Assembly: GCF_003718735.1 (NCBI RefSeq)
Contig: NZ_CP033460.1
Coordinates: forward strand, 496,001-560,000
DNA length: 64,000 bases
Source of the DNA: Staphylococcus debuckii
GTDB taxonomy: Bacteria > Bacillota > Bacilli > Staphylococcales > Staphylococcaceae
Reading direction: 5' to 3'
Under the pieces are notes generated by a model that had not been told where the DNA came from, did not search any database, and was given only the letters and a program-made list of their open reading frames with translations. Positions 32,639 through 43,770 of the stretch are shown in pieces. Numbering within the stretch: position 1 is the stretch's first letter; every line of letters starts with the position of its first letter. Made by a program: the position numbers and the translations under genes.

Positions 32639-32793
32639 ATCCACTCCTCCTCAAAAAATACTACACACATTCCGGTATTTGTATATTTTTATTATATAAA
32701 TCAACATTAAATGCAAATTGAGTTTTATATAAACTCTAAAAGGGAACAGATTACCGTGGTTTTATTTTTACACATATGTGAGGGGGATTTACA

Positions 32794-34806
32794 TTGAGTA
32801 AACAAGAAGAAAATAATAATAAAAAGCTCGAGCAGTTGGAACAGTTTAAGAAAAACGGTAAAGACCAACCGATGACTACCAATAATGGTACAAAAGTCAG
32901 CGAAGACGAACTCACTTTAACAGCAGGCGAACGTGGGCCAAGCCTGCTTGAAGACTTTCATTTCAGAGAAAAAATTATGCATTTCGACCATGAACGTATT
33001 CCAGAACGCGTAGTACATGCACGCGGCTTTGGTGCTCATGGCGAATTCGAATTATATGAAGATTTATCAGAATATACATCAGCTGATTTCTTAACAAATA
33101 CTGATAAGAAGACACCGTTATTTACGAGAATTTCTACAGTACAAGGTTCGAAAGGTTCTCCGGATACAGTTCGTGACGTACGTGGTTTCGCAACTAAATT
33201 CTACACTGACGAAGGTATCTTTGACTTAGTAGGTAACGATATTCCAGTCTTCTTCGTCCAAGATGCAATCAAATTCCCGGACGTGATTCATGCAGTGAAA
33301 CCTGAACCTGATACAGAAACGCCACAAGGTGGTTCGGCACATGATACATTCTGGGACTTCTTTGCTGAAAATCCAGAAGCGTCACATACCACAATGTGGG
33401 TCATGAGTGACCGCGGTATTCCGAAAAATATTCGTCAACTTGAAGGATTCGGCGTACATACGTACCGTTTAGTTAACGCAAAAGGCGAATCTTTCTTTGT
33501 TAAATTCCATTGGCGTCCAGTATATGGTTTAGAATCATTAGTATGGGATGAAGCACAAATCTTACAAGGTAAAGATATCGATTTCCATCGTAAAGACTTA
33601 CATGAATCAATCGAAAAAGGTGATTACCCAGCTTGGGAATTAGGTCTGCAAATTATTCGCGAAGACCAAGAATTTGATTTCGACTTCGATATCTTAGATC
33701 CGACTAAATTATGGCCGGAAGATGAAATTCCTGTAAAAATTGTAGGTAAAATGACATTGAACCGCAATGTAGACAATGTCTTTGATGAAATCGAACAAAT
33801 CGCTTTCCATCCAGGACATGTCGTGCCAGGGATAGATTTCTCAGATGACCCACTCTTACAAGGTCGTCTTTTCTCCTACACAGATACACAAATTTCACGT
33901 CTTGGGGGCCCTAACTTTAACCAAATTCCTATCAACCGCCCAGTGAATAAAGTGCACAATAACCAACGTGATGCAATGTACCAAATGGATATCCATACAG
34001 ATAAAACATCTTATCACAACAATGGTATGGAAGGTAACTGCCCATTCACTAGCTCTAAAGCACAAGGCGGTTTCGAACACTATCCAGAACGCGTTGAAGG
34101 TCATAAAGTGCGTACACGCAGTGAAAGTTTCAAAGACTATTACTCACAAGCTAAATTATATCTTAACAGCTTAACGCAACCTGAATATGACCATACAGTT
34201 GACGGTTTCTCATTTGAAATTGGTAAATGTAAAAGTATGGATGTGCGTCAACGCGCAGTTAATCAATTAAATAAAATTGACCGTGAACTTGCCGAACGTG
34301 TAGCAGATAATGTAGGCGTTACAGTTCCGGAAGAAAATGAAGAAGTAAAATCCGATAAAAAAGACAGTCAATTGACGATGGAAAAATATAATCGTCCATT
34401 ACCAGGTCACTCAGTAGCCGTATTGATTAACGGCGATATCGATCCAGAAACATTGAAAAAATATGCAAAAGAATTTGCTTCAAACGGTTTAAACTATGCT
34501 TTCATTGGTAAACAACAAAAAGAATTGTCAGATGACATCACAGTGAATGACACTTATGAAACAGGACACTCTACTTTATTCGACAGCTTAGTGATTCTAT
34601 CAGATGGCAATGGTTTAGTGCCGGATGCAGAAGAATTTGCAGCATTGGCTTACAAACATAAAAAGCCGATTATCTTTAACGAAGCGGCAGCTAAAGATTT
34701 ACAAGATGGCAAAATCAAATTAGATGCACCAGGCGTCTTCACTTCAGATAATCCAGATACTATCGTGAAAGCATTTGATAAAGTGCGTTATTGGGATAGA
34801 AAATAA
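32794..34806 (+). CDS. large-subunit haem catalase (HPII-type, with C-terminal DJ-1/GATase-like domain)
   Basis: A 670-residue catalase, much longer than the ~505-residue KatA usual in staphylococci. The core has the active-site His in RIPERVVHARGFGAHG, Asn in LVGNDIPVFFVQD and the haem-ligand Tyr in RLFSYTDTQISRLG. The last ~150 residues (RPLPGHSVAVLINGDIDPET, FDSLVILSDGNGL) form the extra flavodoxin/DJ-1-like domain of clade 2 catalases. It removes H2O2 and is expected to be a stable tetramer. TTG 32794 follows GTGAGGGGGAT. No clear PerR box was seen in the upstream 150 nt. Confidence 0.92.
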   Translation: MSKQEENNNKKLEQLEQFKKNGKDQPMTTNNGTKVSEDELTLTAGERGPSLLEDFHFREKIMHFDHERIPERVVHARGFGAHGEFELYEDLSEYTSADFLTNTDKKTPLFTRISTVQGSKGSPDTVRDVRGFATKFYTDEGIFDLVGNDIPVFFVQDAIKFPDVIHAVKPEPDTETPQGGSAHDTFWDFFAENPEASHTTMWVMSDRGIPKNIRQLEGFGVHTYRLVNAKGESFFVKFHWRPVYGLESLVWDEAQILQGKDIDFHRKDLHESIEKGDYPAWELGLQIIREDQEFDFDFDILDPTKLWPEDEIPVKIVGKMTLNRNVDNVFDEIEQIAFHPGHVVPGIDFSDDPLLQGRLFSYTDTQISRLGGPNFNQIPINRPVNKVHNNQRDAMYQMDIHTDKTSYHNNGMEGNCPFTSSKAQGGFEHYPERVEGHKVRTRSESFKDYYSQAKLYLNSLTQPEYDHTVDGFSFEIGKCKSMDVRQRAVNQLNKIDRELAERVADNVGVTVPEENEEVKSDKKDSQLTMEKYNRPLPGHSVAVLINGDIDPETLKKYAKEFASNGLNYAFIGKQQKELSDDITVNDTYETGHSTLFDSLVILSDGNGLVPDAEEFAALAYKHKKPIIFNEAAAKDLQDGKIKLDAPGVFTSDNPDTIVKAFDKVRYWDRK

Positions 34807-34836
34807 ATAAGTGAATGAGATATTAAGCAAGATTTA

Positions 34837-34873
34837 GGGGCTAGGACATCAATTGGTGTCCTAGCCCTTTTAT
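34837..34873 (+). terminator. intrinsic terminator of the catalase gene
   Basis: GGGCTAGGACATC pairs with GGTGTCCTAGCCC (34838-34867), followed by TTTTATT. Confidence 0.85.
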
Positions 34874-34907
34874 TGTGAGGAAAAGTTATTGGGGATGGGG
34901 GGATAGG

Positions 34908-34988
34908 AATATATTGGCCAAGATGGGAGTCAACGTGTCCAATAAACGGATATATTGGCCAAGAATGAGAGCAACGTGTCCAATATCC
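34908..34988 (+). repeat. 41-nt hairpin repeat array, locus 5 (two units)
   Basis: Shortest array: ATATATTGGCCAAGA, one full unit and the terminal GTGTCCAATATC. Confidence 0.88.
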
Positions 34989-34994
34989 GTATAA

Positions 34995-35109
34995 TCAAGA
35001 CACAACTCAAAAACTAGTGTCCAGATTCGGGTGTTTTCTAGACACAACTCAAAAAGTAGTGTCTAGAATATAGTGTTTTTTAGATACAACTCGAAAACTA
35101 GTATCTAGA
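34995..35109 (+). repeat. TCTAGACAC-type palindrome array, locus 5 (three copies)
   Basis: Three copies with 42-nt spacing; the last has TTAGATACAA...AGTATCTAGA, again with matched substitutions in both arms (GATAC/GTATC). From 35110 to 35397 I see only AT-rich leader sequence of the next gene. Confidence 0.88.
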
Positions 35110-35397
35110 TTCCGTTTTTTTCTTGGCACTTCCTCGCAGTTCAAACTACCCTAAGCAGGTAAAAGTAAAAACCGCTTCACAACTTAAGTTAAAATAAATA
35201 CGCTATTAATCCTCAACACACTTAAGTAATTTTTTATTTCAAAATAATGTAGTGAGAAAATGAAGATAGATTTAAAAATTGTTACGAAATAGTCGAATTT
35301 AAGAGTGAAAACGGCATGCCGAAATTTCTTACATCGTGATACACTAAACCATGGTAAATTTTTCACAAAGTTTAAAAGGGTAAAGTGAGGAGTCAAC

Positions 35398-36705
35398 ATG
35401 TTCCTATTTATAACGGAAATTGTGATTATGGTACTCGCTATTATTATGGGACTGAGAACAGCGGGTGCATTAGGCTGTGGTATTTTCGCCATTGTAGCAC
35501 AGTTGATTATGATATTTATATTTGGCTTGCCTCCGGGATCCGCCCCGGTGACAGCCGTACTTATTATTTTATCTATTGGTATTGCAGGAGGAACTTTGCA
35601 AGCAACAGGAGGTATAGATTATCTCGTATACCTCGCTTCAAAGATTATTGAACGCTTTCCAAAGTCTATTATTTTTATTGCGCCGATGATTGTCTTCTTA
35701 TTTGTATTTGGCATCGGAACAGCAAATATTGCATTATCACTTGAACCTATTATTGCAAAGACTGCGACGAAAGCAGGGATTCAACCGAAGCGACCGCTCA
35801 TCGCCTCAGTATTAACGGCAAACTTAGCTTTGCTTTGTAGTCCGGCAGCCTCAGCAACGGCATATATTATTGCAACATTAGCAGTAACTGGAGTAACGAT
35901 GGGTAAATATCTATCTATCGTTTTACCGACTGCCTTACTCAGCATGTTAGCACTCAGTGTTTACTGCACATTTGTTGGACGTAAACGCAATGTTCAACCA
36001 AGCGTATTTGCTGAAAATATCTTGAGCGATTTAGAAGAAGAAAGTATTAAACCGTATTTTCCACGCAGAGTTAAACTCGGAGTAGCGGCCTTTTTAATTG
36101 GCGTAGGTTGTATTTTAGTATTCGGTATATTTTCAGATCTCGTTCCTACATTTAAAGTAGACGGCAAAATGATTAAATTACAGACAACGGATATTGTCCA
36201 ACTCTTTATGTATGCCAGTGCAGCAGTCAATCTCGTATTGGTTAAACTGAAAACAAGTGATATTTTGTCTTCGCACATTACACAATCTGCAATTGGTGCC
36301 TTGTTTGCAGTGCTTGGGCCTGGTTGGCTAGGTGCGACCATCTTCAGTGCACCACAGAATAAAAAAATTATGACCCAGGAAATAGGCGGTATTATTGAAC
36401 AGGTACCTTGGCTCGTTATTATTCTGGTTTCGCTCGTTACAATTATTGTCATCTCGCAATCAGCTACGGCTTCGATTATGCTTCCAATCTTGATGAGCAT
36501 CGGCGTGCCACCGACCTTTTTCTTAGCCATGGTACAGACTTTAAATGTCAATTTCGTGATTCCTGCGCAACCCACCCTGTTATTTGCAGTGGATCTTGAT
36601 GAGACGAAACAGACTCGGGCAACCAGCTTTATCGTGCCTGGATTTTTTGCCATTACGGTCTCAGTCATTATAGGCTTTACTATAAAAGCAATACTTGGAA
36701 TTTAA
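35398..36705 (+). CDS. anaerobic C4-dicarboxylate transporter, DcuA/DcuB family
   Basis: A 435-residue membrane protein with about 10-12 hydrophobic segments. Dcu hallmarks are the N-terminal IIMGLRTAGALGCGIFAIVA, the FVFGIGTANIALSLEPIIAK helix, QPKRPLIASVLTANLALLCSPAAS and NFVIPAQPTLLFAVDLDET. The family exchanges fumarate, malate or aspartate with succinate during anaerobic growth. GTGAGGAG precedes ATG 35398. It is monocistronic. DcuA and DcuB cannot be separated with confidence. Confidence 0.88.
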   Translation: MFLFITEIVIMVLAIIMGLRTAGALGCGIFAIVAQLIMIFIFGLPPGSAPVTAVLIILSIGIAGGTLQATGGIDYLVYLASKIIERFPKSIIFIAPMIVFLFVFGIGTANIALSLEPIIAKTATKAGIQPKRPLIASVLTANLALLCSPAASATAYIIATLAVTGVTMGKYLSIVLPTALLSMLALSVYCTFVGRKRNVQPSVFAENILSDLEEESIKPYFPRRVKLGVAAFLIGVGCILVFGIFSDLVPTFKVDGKMIKLQTTDIVQLFMYASAAVNLVLVKLKTSDILSSHITQSAIGALFAVLGPGWLGATIFSAPQNKKIMTQEIGGIIEQVPWLVIILVSLVTIIVISQSATASIMLPILMSIGVPPTFFLAMVQTLNVNFVIPAQPTLLFAVDLDETKQTRATSFIVPGFFAITVSVIIGFTIKAILGI

Positions 36706-36710
36706 TTTTA

Positions 36711-36755
36711 AACAGATGGAAAGACTTCTGCTGGAGTGTTTCTGTCTGTTTTTTG
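36711..36755 (+). terminator. intrinsic terminator of the dcu gene
   Basis: AACAGATGGAAAGAC pairs with GTTTCTGTCTGTT (36711-36749), followed by TTTTTTG. Between here and 36980 is AT-rich sequence that must hold the adhesin promoter. Confidence 0.75.
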
Positions 36756-39700
36756 CATTTTGAAAATGTTTAAGTTTCAATTTCAGTGCAATACTAAATA
36801 CTGTAGTAGCATAGCCTAATAGTGAATTTCTTTGATTTTATATTTTTAAATTAGAAAATTTTGTTAAAGTTGTTGTAAAAAGCAATTAAACATCATATAT
36901 TTAAAGGATAAGTAAAAATATAATCGACTTTTTGATAGAGCAGAAAATATTTATAAAGAAAAGATTGGGGATTGTATGAATGTCGAAGAAAAAGAAAAAA
37001 CTCGAACAAAGCATGGGAGAAAAAAAGGTAAGGTTCAAGCTATATAAAGCCGGCAAACATTGGATTAAAGCTTGATTAAAAGAAATTGAATTATTACGAA
37101 TTATGGGAATGCCTTTTAGAAATAAATCGGTTGAAAAGGAACAAAAAATTGAACTTGATGTAGATACAACCGACGATTTGAAAAAAGACTTCATTAAAAA
37201 ATCCGCTGTGGTAGGCGGCGCATTTGCCACAATGAATTTAATAGATGGACACCAAGCATTCGCAGCTTCAGAAACCCCTGTCACTTCTGAGTTATCATCT
37301 TTCAGTGAGACAGTTGCAAATCAAAATTCTACCTCTCTGACTAAATCTTCAGCAAGCCAATCTAACACGAATGCAAGTACAGAAAGCTCAGCAAGCGAAA
37401 CCAACACTGAATCCTCTCAAGCAGAAAGTACTGCACCTTCACAAACAAGTACGTCAGAACAAAGTGAAGCTATTGATTCAAGCAGTATGTCGGAAAGCGG
37501 AAAAGACGAACAAGTTGAATCAACAAGCGATTCTCAAACAGAAAGCAAGTCGGTTTCAAAATCCGCTGAATCGTCACAATCATCACAATTTAGTGAGCCA
37601 TCTGAAAGCCATAAAACTTCAGAAACAAGCACATCAAAATCTGAAGCTATCCAAAACTCAGAGGCTTCTTCAAGTACGGATAATTCTGAGAGCCAGGCGC
37701 ATACGCAATCAAGTGAAAGTCAGACCCATCAAGAACAAAAAGATTCTGAAAACTTAACGAAAGGTAGTTCAGAAGCTTCTCAAAGTACAACTAAATCTTC
37801 AGCTGATAGTACTTCCGCTAAAGATAGTACGACTACCTCTTCAACAGATAAAAAGTCAGTTGCCAACAGCACATCAGATAACAGTACAACATCAAGTAGT
37901 GCTTCGAATAAAACAGCTTCAACCAACTCTCAGAATTCAACAAAAACTGATGCGAGTGGCACGCAAAGTACGACATCATCAAACAGTACTTCTAGTAGTG
38001 TGAATCCATCAACAAGCACTAGTACCAGTATGTCTAATTCACCTTTACGCGTGAGAATGTTAGCCGCAACACCACAAGCGGCTCAAATGGCAGCAGCCGC
38101 AGCAACTACTACGTCTACAACTTATACAGGCGTAGGCAAAGATAAATATAATGGCGTATCGATTTATTATCATTTAACTATTACGAATACCAACAATACT
38201 TCATTAACATTTGTATATACAGTAACCTATGACAATCCTGACACGACTACTGTAGAAAAACCATCTTTAAACTCTAATACAGTAACTATGAATACATGGG
38301 GAACTGCGACAGTACCGATGATTACTTTAGGTGCAGGTTATGGTACACCGACGAATGTACAATCAGGGCTATCTACTTGGGATGCACCTACAAAATTTTT
38401 GACGACACCAAGGCCTACTGATAACCCGATGACAAAGAATGGTAATGGTTATAGTTGGCCATATACAACCATCACTTCTACCAACACGGGGAAAGGATAT
38501 GGCATTACATCTATCTTTACGGTGCCGATTTCCGACCCTAAAGCAGATTTATCGTTTACATTTATACCTTATGCTTCGCAAAATGATAGCAGCTTAGGCA
38601 AAGCGAATTACTTTGCGACAACCATTAAAGGCGTCGATCCAGTACAATCACAATCGACAAGTACATCTATCGTGCAATCAACCAGTACAAGTGCAGCATC
38701 AGCATCAACTTCAACAAGTGCAAGTATCGTTGCCGATTCTCTGTCGAAAAGCACCTCAGCTTCCGAGAGTGCCAGTGCTGAGGCCTCAACGAATGCCAGT
38801 ATATCTGACTCTCAATCAGCAAGTGGTTCATTAAGTACTTCTATACAGCAATCAGCAAGTACAGCAACTTCATTGTCTGATTCTATTGCAACATCTCAAT
38901 CAATCAGCGGCTCAACTAGCGCATCGACAGCAGCATCACTGGCCACTTCAACATCTAATAGCTCATCAATCAGTAGCTCTACATCCAGTTCATTAAGTGC
39001 TTCCACTGCAAAAAGCATTTCGGACAGTGTATCTAAAAGTGGATCCCTAGCGGATTCACAGTCAGCATCAACCAGTCTTTCAAATCAGACAAGCGAATCC
39101 TTATCAACATCTCAATCTATCAGTGAAGCAGCGAGTACTTCAAAGAGCAATTCAACAGCAGCAAGTACATCAGTATCAGAAAGTGACTCTATTTCAAAAG
39201 CAAATTCAATTGCGGCATCACAATCAGCCAGCAGCTCTTTAAGTACGTCTGAAGCAAATTCAATTGCCGCTTCAACATCAGAAAGTACGGCCATTAGTAC
39301 TTCCAAGTCATCATCACTAAGCGGGTCGTTATCAACAAGTACTTCAACAAGCACCTCAGACAGCGAAGTCATTTCCGCTTCAACATCTAAAAGTGACTCC
39401 ATAGCGGAATCCAACTCAGTTTCAACATCACAATCATTAAGCGCCATACAAAGTACTTCTCTAAGCGAAGCAACATCCGCTTCATTATCAAGCAGTACTT
39501 CAACAAGTACATCGGAATCTGAAGCATTAAGCACTTCGCTTTCAACGAGCCTATCAAACAGTAATTCTGGTAGTCTGTCACAATCCATCAGCACTTCAGA
39601 AAGCACAGCAGCGTCACAATCAGCAAGCACATCTCAACAAACATCACTTTCAGCATCGACATCAGACAGTATTGCGGCTAGTACTTCTCAATCGCAAGCG

Positions 39701-41339
39701 CTAAGTGAATCACTTGCAACAAGTACGTCCGCTTCAACATCAGTCAGCAGTTCAAACGCTGCTTCGCAATCAACGAGCACTTCCTTAAGCGAAGCCAATT
39801 CAGCATCCGAAAGTACATCATTATCAGAGAGCCTTTCAGATTCAGCGCGCAGCACTTCAGAAAGTACATCCGCTTCTTTAAGCGACTCTAGTTCATTGAG
39901 CAGTTCTATAGCCGTCAGTACGTCTCAGTCTATTGCAGCTTCAACCAGTGCATCCGAGTCCTTAAGCGGCAGTTTAAGCACGTCAACCAGCAATTCAGCA
40001 TCTAAGAGTGCCAGCAGCAGTATCGCCTTGAGCGAATCCGAATCACTCAGTAAAACAGCATCCGAATCCTTGAGCAGCAGTCTGTCATCGAGCGGTTCTG
40101 CGTCTCTCAGTGCATCAGAAGCGACAAGTACAAGCATTGCCAACAGTACTTCAAATTCTCAAAGCATTGCCGATTCAACAAGTGCCAGCACCTCATTGAG
40201 CATTGTAGCTTCAACCAGTGCATCCGACTCACTCAGCGCGAGCACTTCAACGAGTCTTTTAGAATCAGAAAGTGAATCAGATTCCATTAAAGCCAGCACA
40301 TCCGAAAGTACTTCAATTTCAGCTAGCGAATCCGGTTCGACAAGCAGCAGTATTTCAACAAGTATGGCTAACTCTGCAAGTACTTCCGATTCTGTAAAAG
40401 AAAGCACTTCGTTGAGTACGTCAGGCTCAGAAAGTACCTCAAGCTCAATCAGTGCGAGCACATCAGCAAGTCTTTCAGATTCGATTAAAACATCGACAGC
40501 CATCAGCACGAGCACATCAACCAGCGATTCAGAATCTATGAGTGAATCGTCATCATTGAGTGACAGCAAATCATCAAGTATTTCAAACTCAGAAAGTACT
40601 TCTGCTTCAGTCAGCAAAAGTACCTCATTAAGTACAGCAGAGTCAGAAAGTGAATCTAGCTCTATCAGCGATAGTATGGTCGCAAGTACTTCAGTTTCAA
40701 CACGTGATTCTGAAGTGACAAGTGCGAGTATTTCAGGCAGTACTTCAGCCAGCAACTCGCTTTCACAAAGTACATCAACGTCTATCAATACGAGTACATC
40801 AGAGAGCAGCAGTAATTCGATTGCCGCTTCTAATTCAATTAGCGCCAGCACATCAGCAAGTCTTTTAGAATCGGAAAGTGAATCGAATTCCTTGAGTACC
40901 TCGACATCAACTAGTGAAGCTAAATCGCTGAGCGAATCGAATTCTATTCGTACGAGCACCTCTGAAAGTATTTCAGCGTCTACAAGTACTTCCGAAGTGT
41001 TGAGTGAGCAAGCATCTGAAAGTGCATCTGTTTCAGATAGCAATTCAATGTCTATCAGCGCGAGCACATCAGAGAGTACCGCAGTTTCAACGAGCAAGTC
41101 TGAGTCTATTAGTAACAGCATTTCATCAAGTATTTCAGCTTCTGAGAGTGAAGCGGCTTCAGTGAGTGCGAACACATCCGAAAGTACCGCATCATCGATC
41201 AGTACGTCAGAATCCTTAAGTGGTGTTGTATCTGAAAGTACTGCAGCATCAATCAGTGCTTCAAACTCATTGAGCACTAAAATTTCTGAAAGCGCGTCGG
41301 ATTCAACAAGCGAATCAGAATCGGTTGTTGCGAGTACGT

Positions 41340-42370
41340 CAATGAGTGAAGCTAAGTCAACGAGTCAATCAACATCCTTGAGTGACAGTATTGCAAACAG
41401 TACGTCAACATCAATCAGTGACTCGATTGTCACAAGCACAATTAAATCAGACAGCATCGTAGCTTCAGAAAGTTTATCCGGCTCTTATAGCGCCAGCAGT
41501 TCACAAAGTGTTTCTTTATCAGAAATGGAATCCGAATCAATCTCAGAAAGTACTTCAATAAGTGAAGCCAAATCAACGAGTCAATCAACTTCTTTAAGCG
41601 AGAGCATTGCAAACAGTACTTCGGCATCAATTAGCGACTCGATCGTTACAAGCGCAAGCAAATCAACAAGTCTAGCAGCGTCCGAAAGTTTATCCGACTT
41701 ATACAGTGCCAGCAGCTCACAAAGTCTTTCTTTATCGGAAGCAGCATCAGAATCCATCTCAGAAAGCACATCAACAAGTGAAGCCAAATCAACGAGCTTG
41801 TCAACATCGCTAAGCGACAGCATTGCAAAAAGTACTTCAGCATCGGTCAGCGACTCAATCGCTACAAGTACAAGCAAATCAGACAGCCTAGCAGCATCAG
41901 AAAGCTTATCCGACTCATACAGTGCCAGCAGCTCACAAAGTGTTTCTTTATCGGAAGCAGCATCTGAATCCATCTCAGAAAGCACATCCACAAGTGAAGC
42001 TGAATCGACAAGCACATCGACATCATTAAGCGACAGCATTGCAAACAGTACTTCAGCATCCATCAGCGACTCAATTGTTACAAGTACAAGCAAATCAGAC
42101 AGCCTAGCAGCATCAGAAAGCGTATCTGATTCGTACAGCGCCAGCAGTTCACAAAGCCTAGTAGTATCAGAAAGTACTTCTGAAGCAGCGTCAACTAGTA
42201 TTTCAACAAGTGAAGCTGAATCAACAAGCAAGTCAACATCGTTGAGCAATAGTATTTCAGACAGTACATCAACATCTATCAGAGACTCGATCGCTACAAG
42301 CACAAGCAAATCAAACAGTCTAGCAGCATCAGAGAGTGCCTCAGACTCAGTTATCGCAAGCACATCACTT
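41340..42370 (+). repeat. 216-nt (72-residue) tandem repeats inside the adhesin, block A
   Basis: The anchor TTRAGYGACAG recurs at 41379, 41595, 41811, 42027 and 42243, exactly 216 nt apart. The unit encodes TSLSDSIANSTSASISDSIV and ends SSSQSVSLSEAASESISE. Confidence 0.85.
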
Positions 42371-43059
42371 AGTACAGCCGATTCAGAAAGTACATCGACA
42401 TCTATCTCAACACGTCAGTCAGACAGTACATCAACATCGATCAGCAATTCCGATTCATTGAGTACGCAACTTTCAAACAGTAATTCAACATCCTTGAGTA
42501 CAGCCGATTCAATCAGTGCAAGCACATCAGAAAGCACTAGCTTATCTGCAGCAACGAGTGAAAGCATTTCAGAAAGTACATCTATATCAGAGATTACATC
42601 AGCATCTATCAGTACCAGCCTGTCAGACAGCACAGTAGCATCTACTAGTCTATCCGAATCATTGAGCGGCAGTTTATCAACCAGCCAAGCAAACTCAGGA
42701 TCCGAAAGTCTCAACGAATCAGAAAGCGAGTCCGTATCCATCAGTGCGTCAACATCGACACAAGCCAGTACATCAGAAAGCATAGCCAATTCAGAAAGTA
42801 CGTCCACGTCCCTAGAACAAAGCACATCGACAAGTACTTCAATTGCAAATAGCACCTCTGATTCTCTGGAAAAGAGTGCTTCGGAAAGTGCGGCTATCTC
42901 TGAGAGTACGGCTAATTCAGAAAGTTTGAGCATGGAAGAAAGTACTTCTATTGCGACAAGCCAATCTATCTCAACAAGTGATAGTGAACAAGAAAGTCTT
43001 TCTATTTCTACAAGACTCTCTGACTCAAATAGCTCGAGTATTTCAGTGAGCGCATCAAA

Positions 43060-43770
43060 TTCTGAAAGTATAGTGGCTTCGACAAGCAACAGTATTGCAG
43101 CAAGCGAGTCACAATCAGCCAGCCTATCGACATCGACGAGCAAGAGTACGTCAGATAGTGCGTCAATTTCCGAAAGTCATTCAATATCAGACAGCAAAAG
43201 CGCATCCAACAGTACGTCACTTGCCAGCAGCATCTCAGCATCGACAAGCGAAAGCCTAGAAGCGAGCGAATCGAATTCGGAAAGTATAGCGACGTCAACA
43301 AGCAACAGTACTGCAGCAAGCGAGTCACAATCAGCCAGCCTATCAACATCGACAAGCAAGAGTGCGTCAGATAGTGCAGTGATATCCGAAAGTCATTCGT
43401 TATCAGACAGCAAGAGCGCATCCAATAGCACTTCACTTGCCAGCAGTATCTCAGCATCGACAAGCGAAAGTTTAGAAGCGAGCGAATCGAATTCGGAAAG
43501 TATAGCGACGTCAACAAGCAACAGTACTGCAGCAAGCGAGTCGCAATCAGCCAGCCTATCGACATCGACGAGCAAGAGTACGTCAGATAGTGCGTCAATT
43601 TCCGAAAGTCATTCGTTATCAGACAGCAAAAGCGCATCCAGCAGTACGTCACTTGCCAGCAGCATCTCAGCATCGACAAGCGAAAGTCTGAAAGTGAGCG
43701 AATCGAATTCCGAAAGCGTAGAAACATCGACAAGCAAGAGTACCGCAGCCAGCGAATCACAATCAGAAAG
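43060..43770 (+). repeat. 216-nt tandem repeats inside the adhesin, block B
   Basis: Three to four near-identical units of 216 nt (equivalent positions 43177, 43393, 43609) encoding a different 72-residue sequence ([38 protein letters not shown]). Smaller periods follow elsewhere: 54 nt around 47250-47450 and 132 nt around 48683-48947. Confidence 0.85.

Noticed and set aside
32680-32790. PerR box upstream of the catalase gene
   Set aside because: AT-rich partial palindromes such as TTATTATATAA are present, but none matches TTATAATNATTATAA well enough.
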